64,000 nt of DNA from an uncultured Rhodopila sp. (lineage in GTDB: Bacteria; Pseudomonadota; Alphaproteobacteria; Acetobacterales; Acetobacteraceae), in contig CAINOE010000109.1 in the NCBI GenBank assembly GCA_903851415.1, positions 183,241-247,240 of the forward strand, given 5' to 3'. The position numbers were made by a program, and so were the translations under genes. This document shows positions 7,124 to 13,932 of this stretch, one piece after another; the stretch's first letter is position 1, and every line of letters starts with the position of its first letter. The notes beneath the pieces are model-generated. The model was given only the letters and a program-made list of their open reading frames with translations, was not told the origin of the DNA and did not search any database.

Positions 7124-8575
7124 TCAGTCGGTCAGCAGCACCCAGGGCAGGCCGATGCACAGGAAGACCGCCAGGTAGATCACCCCGAAAATTGCGCCCA
7201 GCCGCCACCAGTCCGCCGACGGGATATAGCCCGACCCGTAATAGACCGGGCTCGGCCCCGTGCCGTACGGCGTAATGATCCCCATGATGCCGAGCGTCAA
7301 CGACAACAGCAAAGCGAACTGCGCCATGTCCAGGCCCGGGATCGTCGTTCCCACCGCCAGGAACACCGGCAGCATCGCGGTTACGTGGGCTGTAACACTC
7401 GCGAACAGATAGTGCACAAGGTAGAACAGCACCACCAGCACAATCATCGCGCTCACCGGCGAGAACCCGCTCATGTGATGCGCGATCGTCTCGGCGAACC
7501 AATCGACGAACCCGGTGCGGTTCAGACCGTCCGCCAGCGCCACCAGCGTCGCGAACCAGGCCAGCGTATTCCACGCCGCCTTGTTGGCGATCACGTCGGC
7601 CCATGTCACGACGCGCAGCACCAGCATCAGCGAGATCACGACCAGCGCCACGGTGGTCGCATTGATCGAGTCCGCCGCGAAAATCCACAGCACGAGCGCC
7701 AGCAGGACCAGCCCTGCCAGCAGCATCTCCGGCCTGGTCAGGCGGCCCATGGCCACCAGTTCGCGCGCCGCCCACAGCGGCACTTCGCGCCCTTCCTTGA
7801 CCTCCGGCGGGTAGAACCACCAGGTCAACAACGGAACCAGCGCCAGCAGCACGATGCCGACAGGCGCGAAGGCAAAGAACCATGTCGTCCAGTCGAACTG
7901 CACGTTCGCGATCTTCCGCGACAGTTCGGCCGCCAGCAGGTTAGGCGCGAGGCCGGTGAGGAACATCGAACTGGTTACGCAGGTCGAGGCGATGGCGACC
8001 CACATCAGGTAGCCGCCGATGCGGCGCGAGGACGGATCGTGCGGCTTCGAATCGTACAGCGGCGGCAGGTGGTTGATAATCGGGAAAATCGTGCCGCCGC
8101 TGCGCGCGGTGTTGGACGGCGTGAACGGCGCCAGCCCGGCATCGGCCAGCATGATCGCGTAGCCGAGGGTCAGCGTCCGGCGTCCCATCGACTTCACCAG
8201 CAGTAGCGAAAGCCTCTTGCCCAGCCCGGTCTTCTCATAGCCGAGGGCGAACATGAAAGCGCCGAAGATCAGCCAGACCGTGCCGTTCGAGAAGCCCGAC
8301 AATTCCCAGGTCAGTGCGGCATTCGCGCTGTTGAACCCGGGTTTGGCCAACTCCTCCGGGCTGAACAGGACCCAGGGCGAGAGCACCGTCACGACCGTGA
8401 CGCCGATGAGACCGATGGCGCCCCCGGGCAGCGGTTCGAGCATCAGGCCGACGATGACGCCGGTGAAGATGGCGAAGAAATACCATGTGTGCTGGGCCAG
8501 GCCCGGGGCGGGGATCAAGGCTATCGCAATGGCCACGGCAACCGGGGCCAATGCTTTCAACACACGTCGCAGCAT
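7124..8575 (-). CDS. DASS-family (SLC13-type) anion/dicarboxylate transporter
   Basis: The protein is very hydrophobic with about 11-12 membrane segments. It has the two diagnostic substrate/Na-binding loops of the divalent anion:Na symporter family, PFTPSNTARSGGT in the first half and TPYGTGPSP in the second. It most resembles the CitT/2-oxoglutarate-malate branch, so C4/C5 dicarboxylate or tricarboxylate exchange is likely. I start it at ATG 8575 (483 aa) because GGAGG lies six bases upstream; an in-frame TTG four codons earlier would overlap that site. A perfect FNR-type palindrome at 8638-8651 sits where it could activate transcription. The gene stands alone. Confidence 0.9.
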   Translation of the reverse strand: MLRRVLKALAPVAVAIAIALIPAPGLAQHTWYFFAIFTGVIVGLMLEPLPGGAIGLIGVTVVTVLSPWVLFSPEELAKPGFNSANAALTWELSGFSNGTVWLIFGAFMFALGYEKTGLGKRLSLLLVKSMGRRTLTLGYAIMLADAGLAPFTPSNTARSGGTIFPIINHLPPLYDSKPHDPSSRRIGGYLMWVAIASTCVTSSMFLTGLAPNLLAAELSRKIANVQFDWTTWFFAFAPVGIVLLALVPLLTWWFYPPEVKEGREVPLWAARELVAMGRLTRPEMLLAGLVLLALVLWIFAADSINATTVALVVISLMLVLRVVTWADVIANKAAWNTLAWFATLVALADGLNRTGFVDWFAETIAHHMSGFSPVSAMIVLVVLFYLVHYLFASVTAHVTAMLPVFLAVGTTIPGLDMAQFALLLSLTLGIMGIITPYGTGPSPVYYGSGYIPSADWWRLGAIFGVIYLAVFLCIGLPWVLLTD

Positions 8576-8637
8576 GGTGGCCTCCAAGGGAATTCGCGCA
8601 AGTCTCGCACATCAGCGCCGCAGATGCGCCACGGTCG

Positions 8638-8651
8638 TTGATATCGATCAA
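8638..8651. promoter_or_regulatory. perfect FNR/FixK-type box upstream of the DASS transporter
   Basis: TTGATATCGATCAA matches both FNR half-sites exactly. Its centre is about 69 bases upstream of the transporter start codon. An activator bound here at the usual -41.5 position would place the transcription start near 8603 and leave a leader of about 28 bases. A weak -10 (TGATGT, minus strand, 8609-8614) fits that spacing. Low-oxygen induction of dicarboxylate transport is the natural inference. Confidence 0.6.
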
Positions 8652-8697
8652 CTGTCGGGTTTTTCTTCCTGCGGCACCAAGGGCGTCCCTGTCCTCG

Positions 8698-8736
8698 CCG
8701 TCATGGCCCGGTTGAACCCACGCCCGGCCATGACGG
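8698..8736. repeat. dispersed palindromic intergenic repeat (GTCATGGCC-type copy)
   Basis: CCGTCATGGCC pairs perfectly with GGCCATGACGG across a 17-base loop. The same core opens and closes the larger palindromes at 10106-10199 and 41291-41374. It is non-coding and lies between the transporter promoter and the end of epmA. Confidence 0.75.
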
Positions 8737-8764
8737 TGAGGCAGAAGCCTTTGCCGGGGAGTCC

Positions 8765-9775
8765 CTACCCAAGATCAGCGGGCGGCAGCCAAAGCACCTG
8801 CCCGATCCGATCCGCGCCCGAGGCCAGCATTACCAGCCGATCGAAGCCGACGGCGATGCCGGCGGCGGGCGGCATTCCGTATTCCATGGCCGCCAGAAAA
8901 TCCTCGTCCAGCGCCCAATCCGGTCCCGACACCCCCTGCCGCCGCAGCCGATCGGCTTTGAAGCGGAGGCGCTGCTCGGTTGGGTCGGTCAGTTCGACGA
9001 AGGCGTTCGCCAGTTCGATCCCGCAGACGAACAGCTCGAACCGCTCCGCGACCCGGGGATCGGCCGGGTCGCGCCGTGCCAGAGCAGCCTGGGCGGCCGG
9101 CCAGTGGGTCATGAAAGTCGGATGCAAGCGGCCAAGATGCGGCTCGACCCGTTCCAGCAGCAGGCGGAAGAAAAGATCCTCCCAGTTCTCGCCGTCCCGC
9201 AGCCTGACCCCGGCGGCGGCAGCCAGGGCGGCAGCATCTTCCCCGATCTCCAGAAGGCGGGGGACGCCGGCGTGCCGGGCGAACGCCTCCGCCACGGTCA
9301 GCCGCTCGGTCCGGGACAGGTCCGTGGCGATGCCGCGGCAGCGCACGACGGGCGGCAGAACGTCGCGCAGCAGCGCGGTGGTTTCCTCGATCAGCGCATC
9401 CATATCCGCGCCGGGGCGATACCATTCCAGCATGGTGAACTCCGGCGCATGCAGCGCGCCCGCGTCGCCGTTCCGCCACACCCGGGCGAACTGGAAAATC
9501 GGACCGACGCCCGCGACGAGCAGCCGCTTCATGGCGAATTCCGGGCTGGTGTTCAGCCAAAGCGGTTCAAGGGTGCCATCGGGATGCTCACGCAACGTGG
9601 CGAAGGCGCGCAGATGCACCTCCTCGCCGGGAGCGGGCACGGCGTAGGGGGTTTCGACCTCGGTGTAGCCGCGGTCGTGGAAGAAGCGGCGCACCGCGCC
9701 GGTCAGGGCGCCGCGGCGGGTCAGGAACGGCAGGCGGGCGGCGAGGCTTTCGGGGTGCCAGACGGGAAGGGCCAT
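8765..9775 (-). CDS. epmA: elongation factor P--(R)-beta-lysine ligase EpmA (GenX/PoxA)
   Basis: This 336-residue protein is a class II lysyl-tRNA synthetase-like enzyme without the anticodon-binding domain, matching EpmA length. Class II motifs are clear: FFHDRGYTEVETPY (motif 1), FQFARVWRNGDAGALHAPEFTMLEWYR (motif 2) and AGIAVGFDRLVMLASG (motif 3). EpmA attaches (R)-beta-lysine to EF-P, which helps ribosomes pass polyproline stretches. The partner aminomutase gene epmB and efp are not in this window. The gene reads toward the DASS transporter promoter and is flanked by palindromic repeats. Confidence 0.92.
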   Translation of the reverse strand: MALPVWHPESLAARLPFLTRRGALTGAVRRFFHDRGYTEVETPYAVPAPGEEVHLRAFATLREHPDGTLEPLWLNTSPEFAMKRLLVAGVGPIFQFARVWRNGDAGALHAPEFTMLEWYRPGADMDALIEETTALLRDVLPPVVRCRGIATDLSRTERLTVAEAFARHAGVPRLLEIGEDAAALAAAAGVRLRDGENWEDLFFRLLLERVEPHLGRLHPTFMTHWPAAQAALARRDPADPRVAERFELFVCGIELANAFVELTDPTEQRLRFKADRLRRQGVSGPDWALDEDFLAAMEYGMPPAAGIAVGFDRLVMLASGADRIGQVLWLPPADLG

Positions 9776-9888
9776 ATCGCGGAGTTTACCGCTGCATCAG
9801 GCCCGCCGCCACGTTGACATGGTGTCGCCACGCGACGGCCGCGGTCGATCCCGATCTGCGTTCGGGTCGTCAAGGAGAGGAGACATCC

Positions 9889-10062
9889 ATGAGTCTTATA
9901 TTGCTGCTCGTGATCCTGTTCCTGCTGTTCGGCGGGGGCGGATACTACGGCTACCGTTCCGGTTACTACGGCGGCGCTCATTACGGTGGAGGTATGACGT
10001 TGGTCGTGGTGCTGATCGTGTTGTTCCTGTTGTTCGGACACCACGGCGGGGCTACGTATTAA
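9889..10062 (+). CDS. 57-residue Gly/Tyr-rich hydrophobic peptide
   Basis: The start ATG 9889 has an excellent ribosome-binding site (AAGGAGAGGAG) seven bases upstream, which argues for a real small gene. The peptide has two hydrophobic segments of about 14 residues (LILLLVILFLLFG and TLVVVLIVLFLLFG) around a Gly/Tyr/His-rich middle (GGGGYYGYRSGYYGGAHYGGG). It resembles short DUF3309-like alphaproteobacterial membrane peptides in layout, though I cannot assign the family. A strong GC hairpin follows the stop codon. Function is unknown. Confidence 0.65.
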   Translation: MSLILLLVILFLLFGGGGYYGYRSGYYGGAHYGGGMTLVVVLIVLFLLFGHHGGATY

Positions 10063-10076
10063 CGGGCTAACGAAAC

Positions 10077-10100
10077 GGGCGGGGCGAGTTGGCCCCGCCC
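10077..10100 (+). terminator. GC-rich hairpin after the 57-residue peptide gene
   Basis: GGGCGGGGC (10077-10085) pairs perfectly with GCCCCGCCC (10092-10100) around the loop GAGTTG, 14 bases past the stop codon. There is no T tract, so it would be a weak or accessory terminator, or an RNA-stabilising hairpin. Confidence 0.45.
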
Positions 10101-10105
10101 CGCCC

Positions 10106-10199
10106 TGTGTCATGGCCGGCCTTGTGCCGGCCATCTACGACTTTGTCTCGACAAGCACCGCAAGCCGTGGATGGCCGGGACAAGCCCGGCCATGACACA
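10106..10199. repeat. large dispersed palindrome (GTCATGGCC-type, about 34-base arms)
   Basis: The left arm begins TGTGTCATGGCCGG and the right arm is its near-exact reverse complement, with three mismatches over 34 positions. Each arm is itself palindromic (GCCGG...CCGGC), and a small TTGTC/GACAA hairpin sits in the middle, so a cruciform-like structure is possible. It abuts the 3' end of creA at 10200. The core is shared with 8698-8736 and 41291-41374. Confidence 0.85.
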
Positions 10200-10655
10200 T
10201 TATTGCCTCTGATACGTCGGCACCACGCTGATACTATTGAACGGCGAACCGTTGATCAGCTTCGTGCTGACAACGGTATACACCAGCGTCTGCTTTTCCG
10301 TATCCAGCGCCCGGTGGATCTGAAACGACTTGAAGAACAGCGACGCCGAGGAAAACGCAATCACCTCCTTGTCCGGCATCTTGTCCGGCAAGGTCACCGG
10401 CCCAACCGCCCGGCAGGCGATCGAGAACCGGCTGGGATCCTCGGCAAACCCAAGCCCGCCGCTGACCCCGCCGGTGGCCGCCCGTGACAGGTAGCAGGAC
10501 ACGTTCTGCACCCGCGGATCGTCATACCGCTCGACGATGACTTTGTCGTCCGGCCCCAGCCAGCGGAAGTTGGTGTTGATCGAATCGATCCGGGTCTGCG
10601 CCAGCGCCGGAGCCGACAGCAGCGCCAATAACCCGGCAAATATTGCGATACGCAT
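10200..10655 (-). CDS. creA: CreA family periplasmic protein
   Basis: This 151-residue protein has a clear cleavable signal peptide (MRIAIFAGLLALLSAPALAQ). The mature part matches the CreA family well: FRWLGPDDKVIVERYDDPRV, CYLSRAATGGVSGGLGFAEDPS, ACRAVGP, then TLVYTVVSTKLINGSPFNSISVVP. CreA is a conserved periplasmic protein of unknown biochemical role. Its start codon directly follows the NUDIX gene stop, so it is the third gene of a DUF1285-NUDIX-creA operon. Its 3' end is bounded by a large palindromic repeat. Confidence 0.9.
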   Translation of the reverse strand: MRIAIFAGLLALLSAPALAQTRIDSINTNFRWLGPDDKVIVERYDDPRVQNVSCYLSRAATGGVSGGLGFAEDPSRFSIACRAVGPVTLPDKMPDKEVIAFSSASLFFKSFQIHRALDTEKQTLVYTVVSTKLINGSPFNSISVVPTYQRQ

Positions 10656-11255
10656 TCAGGCGATCCTTTCTCGGAGCCGTTCCGCGAGCCTTACCAATAT
10701 GGCCGCGGTCGCGCCCCATATATAGTGTTGCGGGTGTGGCCAGACCCAGTAGTCGCGCCATACCCCACGAACATGTTGCCGCTGCAACCGTGGCGCGTTC
10801 GGGTCCATCACCACGCTCATCGGCAGTTCGAAGATCGTCTCCACCTCATGAGCGGACATCTCATAGCGCAGATCGGGCGGCACCACAGCCAGGATAGGCG
10901 TGATGCGATATCCCGTCCCGGTGAGATAATCCGGCAGCCGTCCCATAACCTCCACATTCCCGGGGTCGAGGCCGATCTCCTCCCGCGCTTCGCGCAGAGC
11001 GGCGGCTTCGGGACCGCTGTCCCCGGGATCGATCCGGCCGCCAGGAAAGCTGACCTGGCCGGCATGATGGCTGAGGTGTGCAGTGCGTTTGGTCAGCAAG
11101 ACCCCGGGCGGGTCCCCGAGCACGACCGGCACCAGCACGGCCGCCGGTATCGGCGGCTTTTCAAGCGGCACCACGTCGTCGCGGTAGGAAACGGGTGCGG
11201 CCATAGGTTCGGCTGCGATCTCGGCCAGCCGAACCCGCAGCGCGGCCGGCGTCAC
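10656..11255 (-). CDS. NUDIX hydrolase, CoA pyrophosphatase type
   Basis: The protein contains the NUDIX box GGRIDPGDSGPEAAALREAREEIGL. Just before it is the extra motif LLTKRTAHLSHHAGQVSFPGG that marks CoA pyrophosphatases (UPF0035, NudL/PCD1). The expected reaction splits CoA or its thioesters into 3',5'-ADP and acyl-phosphopantetheine. I start it at GTG 11255 (199 aa), where GTGA overlaps the stop of the upstream DUF1285 gene. The open frame continues upstream to 11336, but that part would overlap DUF1285 and lacks family similarity. Confidence 0.88.
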   Translation of the reverse strand: MTPAALRVRLAEIAAEPMAAPVSYRDDVVPLEKPPIPAAVLVPVVLGDPPGVLLTKRTAHLSHHAGQVSFPGGRIDPGDSGPEAAALREAREEIGLDPGNVEVMGRLPDYLTGTGYRITPILAVVPPDLRYEMSAHEVETIFELPMSVVMDPNAPRLQRQHVRGVWRDYWVWPHPQHYIWGATAAILVRLAERLRERIA

Positions 11256-11884
11256 GCCTCGCCGGGCGGCATCTCGCCCAGGGGAAAGAATACACCCTGG
11301 CTCCACACGCCCAGCATGCGCCGGCAGCCGACCCATTTGGGGACGGCGAGAGCGACGAGTTCGTAATAGGTGGCACGGTTGATCCGGGCCTCGACAGCCA
11401 GCATCCCCGGGCCGCCACGCACGCGAATGTATGGAGTGGGCTCGCAGGTGATGATATCGTGCGACACCCGGATCGGATGCTCCGGTCCGGCGGTCAGTAT
11501 CTGGTCGATGTTTGTCCGGAACGATAGCAACTGATGCGTGTCATCTCCCCGCCAGTCCAGTTCGACCGCGACGAATGGCGCGTCTTCGACCTGGATGCGG
11601 CCCCGCTCGGCCGGAGTCTCCAGCCACCAGCTTCCGTCCGCCTCGCGATGCAGTACGCTGGAGAACAGGCAAACGAGTTCCTTCCGGTTGATCGGCGTAC
11701 CCTGGTACAGCCAGGTGCCGTCCCGCTTGATCAGAAAGGGCAGATCGCCGCAGTCGGCCGGTTCCCGCTTCCGGCGGGGCGCGACATTGCGCCCATGCCC
11801 CGGGCATGCGGCCAAAGCGCGATCCGCCGCGGCATCGGGCAGCTTCGCGGCGGCAAAATCGAAGGGCGTAGTAGTGCCGTTCAC
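11252..11884 (-). CDS. DUF1285 domain protein
   Basis: This 210-residue protein fits DUF1285 with LPFLIKRDGTWLYQGTPINRKELVCLFSSVL, a middle part with VAVELDW and SFRTNIDQILTAG, and PYIRVRGGPGMLAVEARINRATYYELVALA. The family is widespread in Alphaproteobacteria and has no assigned function. The start codon is GTG 11884. It is the first gene of the operon with the CoA pyrophosphatase and creA. It reads divergently from the MoxR operon, sharing a 118-base promoter region. Confidence 0.85.
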   Translation of the reverse strand: MNGTTTPFDFAAAKLPDAAADRALAACPGHGRNVAPRRKREPADCGDLPFLIKRDGTWLYQGTPINRKELVCLFSSVLHREADGSWWLETPAERGRIQVEDAPFVAVELDWRGDDTHQLLSFRTNIDQILTAGPEHPIRVSHDIITCEPTPYIRVRGGPGMLAVEARINRATYYELVALAVPKWVGCRRMLGVWSQGVFFPLGEMPPGEA

Positions 11885-11927
11885 GTAACCGTCTCCCGTG
11901 GAAGCGGAGCTTCCTTTCAGGGACGCG

Positions 11928-11966
11928 ATATAGGTAGCATCCCCCCTGCGGTGAAAGTGCCTATAT
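11928..11966. promoter_or_regulatory. symmetrical divergent promoter region between DUF1285 and moxR operons
   Basis: ATATAGG (11928-11934) and CCTATAT (11960-11966) form an inverted repeat with a 25-base spacer, so each strand carries the same CCTATAT reading outward. Both could serve as -10 elements for the divergent genes, or the pair could be an operator. No good -35 hexamer is visible at 17 bases. Confidence 0.35.
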
Positions 11967-12002
11967 GAATTCAGGAATGCAAACGCGGAGGGTCGAAGCC
12001 CT

Positions 12003-13055
12003 ATGTCGGGTGGTATGGCTGGCTCGCCACAGGGGATTTCCCCGGGCGCTTTAGATCAACCCGGTTTCGGGACGGACGATCCGAATACCATCCTGGCTGC
12101 GACTGAAGCGCTCGGCGCCCGGATCGTGCAGGTGCGTTCGGCCATCGGCCGCATCATTTTCGGCCAGGACGAAGTCGTTGATGAGACCTTGATCACATTG
12201 TTGTCGGGTGGTCACGTCCTGCTCGTCGGCGTGCCGGGCCTGGGAAAAAGCCGGCTGGTGGAGACGCTTGGCGTGGTGCTGGGGATGGCGACGAAGCGCA
12301 TCCAGTTCACCCCCGATTTGATGCCGGCCGATATCGTCGGCAGCGAGGTGCTGGATGAAACGGAAGGACGCCGGGCGTTCCGTTTTGTGCCCGGTCCGGT
12401 TTTCTGCCAGTTGCTGATGGCCGACGAGATCAACCGCGCCAGCCCGCGCACCCAGTCCGCTCTGCTCCAGGCGATGCAGGAGCATCGGGTCGCCATCGGC
12501 GGCGTCGAACACGTCCTGCCGCGCCCGTTCCATGTGCTGGCGACGCAGAACCCGATCGAGCAGGAAGGCACCTATCCGCTGCCGGAAGCGCAACTCGACC
12601 GCTTCCTGCTGGAGATCACCGTCAGCTACCCGGACCGCGACGCCGAACGCGCCATGCTGCTGGCGACCACCGGTGCGCACGACGCCCGTCCGGTGCAGGC
12701 GATGACGGCGGATGACCTGCTGTACGCCCAGGCGCTGGTCCGCCGCCTGCCGATTGGTGAGAAAGTGGTCGATGCGATCCTGACCCTGGTGCGCGGCTGC
12801 CGTCCGGAGACCGCCGGGGACGACATCGTGCGCCAGCATGTCGCCTGGGGTCCCGGCCCGCGCGCGGCGCAAGCACTGATGCTGGCGTCCCGGGCGCGGG
12901 CGCTCCTGCAGGGACGCCTGGCGCCGAGCGTCGACGATGTCGCGGCGCTGGCTCGCCCTGTGCTGCGGCATCGCATGGCGCTGAGCTTCTCGGCGCGCGC
13001 GGACGGCATCGCGCTGACCGACGTGATCGACCGCCTGGTTGGCAAGATTGCCTAA
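12003..13055 (+). CDS. MoxR family AAA+ ATPase
   Basis: This 350-residue protein is a MoxR-type AAA+ ATPase. Walker A is GVPGLGKSR near residues 76-84 and Walker B is LLMADEINRA. The family motif SPRTQSALLQAMQEHRVAIGG, sensor 1 ATQNPIEQEGTYPLPEAQLDRF and a C-terminal lid domain follow. MoxR proteins act as chaperone-like ATPases, typically with VWA-domain partners encoded downstream, as here. GGAGGG lies ten bases before ATG 12003. It opens a four-gene operon in which successive genes overlap. Confidence 0.95.
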   Translation: MSGGMAGSPQGISPGALDQPGFGTDDPNTILAATEALGARIVQVRSAIGRIIFGQDEVVDETLITLLSGGHVLLVGVPGLGKSRLVETLGVVLGMATKRIQFTPDLMPADIVGSEVLDETEGRRAFRFVPGPVFCQLLMADEINRASPRTQSALLQAMQEHRVAIGGVEHVLPRPFHVLATQNPIEQEGTYPLPEAQLDRFLLEITVSYPDRDAERAMLLATTGAHDARPVQAMTADDLLYAQALVRRLPIGEKVVDAILTLVRGCRPETAGDDIVRQHVAWGPGPRAAQALMLASRARALLQGRLAPSVDDVAALARPVLRHRMALSFSARADGIALTDVIDRLVGKIA

Positions 13056-13932
13056 GCCCGGGCACGGGGCGCTCGCCGCCGAGGCGCTCGGCGCCCGCCT
13101 GCCGCCGCTGCTGGTGGCGGCGGATCGGGTGGCTTCGACCGTGGCCCAGGGTGTGCACGGCCGCAGGCGTGTCGGGCAGGGTGACAGTTTTTGGCAGTTT
13201 CGCAGATTCGTCTCCGGCGATCCGCTGGCGCGAATCGATTGGAGACAGTCCGCAAAATCCGGCCGCGGCGCGCCTGAGGGCTGGTTCATCCGCGAGACGG
13301 AATGGGAGGCCGCGCAGACCGTTTGCCTGTGGCGCGACGCGTCGGCCTCGATGCGCTGGCGGTCCCGCCAGGTTCCGGTGGAGAAGCGGGACCGCGCCAA
13401 TCTGCTGTTGCTTTCCCTCGCCTCCTTGCTGCTTCGTGGGGGGGAGAGAGTGATGATGATGCAGAACGATGCCCGTCCGGTGGCCAGCCGCGGCGGCCTG
13501 GACAGGTTTGCCGCGGACCTCGAACGCGGCGGTGAGGACGATGCCGGCCTGCCGCCCGCCGTGCGGCTGCCGCGCCATGGCAGCGTGGTGCTGTTCAGCG
13601 ACTTCCTGTCGCCTCTGGAGGACGTCCGCGCGCTGATCGCCCGCTTCGCGGCGGTGCCGGTGACCGGCTTCCTGATGCAGGTCCTCGATCCGGCGGAGAC
13701 CGCCCTGCCCTATCACGGCCGGGTCCGCTTCCGCGGCCTGGAGCATGACGGCGACACGCTGATCCCGCGCGTCGAATCCGTGCGCGATGCCTACGCCCAG
13801 CGGCTGAAGGCGCAGCAGGACGGGCTGGCCGCGATCTGCGCCACCGCCGGCTTCGGCTTTGGCGTCCACCGCACCGACCATCCGCCGGAGATGGCCCTGC
13901 TGACGCTCTACACAGCCCTGGCGGTGAAATGA
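13039..13932 (+). CDS. DUF58 domain protein
   Basis: The 297-residue protein has the DUF58 core DPLARIDWRQSAKSG, followed by a degenerate VWA-like domain (TVCLWRDASASMRWRS, VVLFSDFLSPLEDVRALI). In the DASASM segment the MIDAS-like D-x-S-x-S pattern is kept. No membrane segment is apparent. The start is uncertain: TTG 13039 overlaps moxR by 17 bases and TTG 13048 by 8; no ATG is available near the conserved start. DUF58 proteins regularly accompany MoxR ATPases and are probable co-factors or clients. Confidence 0.88.
   Translation: MARLPKPGHGALAAEALGARLPPLLVAADRVASTVAQGVHGRRRVGQGDSFWQFRRFVSGDPLARIDWRQSAKSGRGAPEGWFIRETEWEAAQTVCLWRDASASMRWRSRQVPVEKRDRANLLLLSLASLLLRGGERVMMMQNDARPVASRGGLDRFAADLERGGEDDAGLPPAVRLPRHGSVVLFSDFLSPLEDVRALIARFAAVPVTGFLMQVLDPAETALPYHGRVRFRGLEHDGDTLIPRVESVRDAYAQRLKAQQDGLAAICATAGFGFGVHRTDHPPEMALLTLYTALAVK

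Noticed and set aside
7097..8206. 369-codon plus-strand frame antisense to the DASS transporter
   Set aside because: The composition (His/Gln/Arg-rich) is that of antisense translation of a membrane protein; the transporter motifs on the minus strand are clear.
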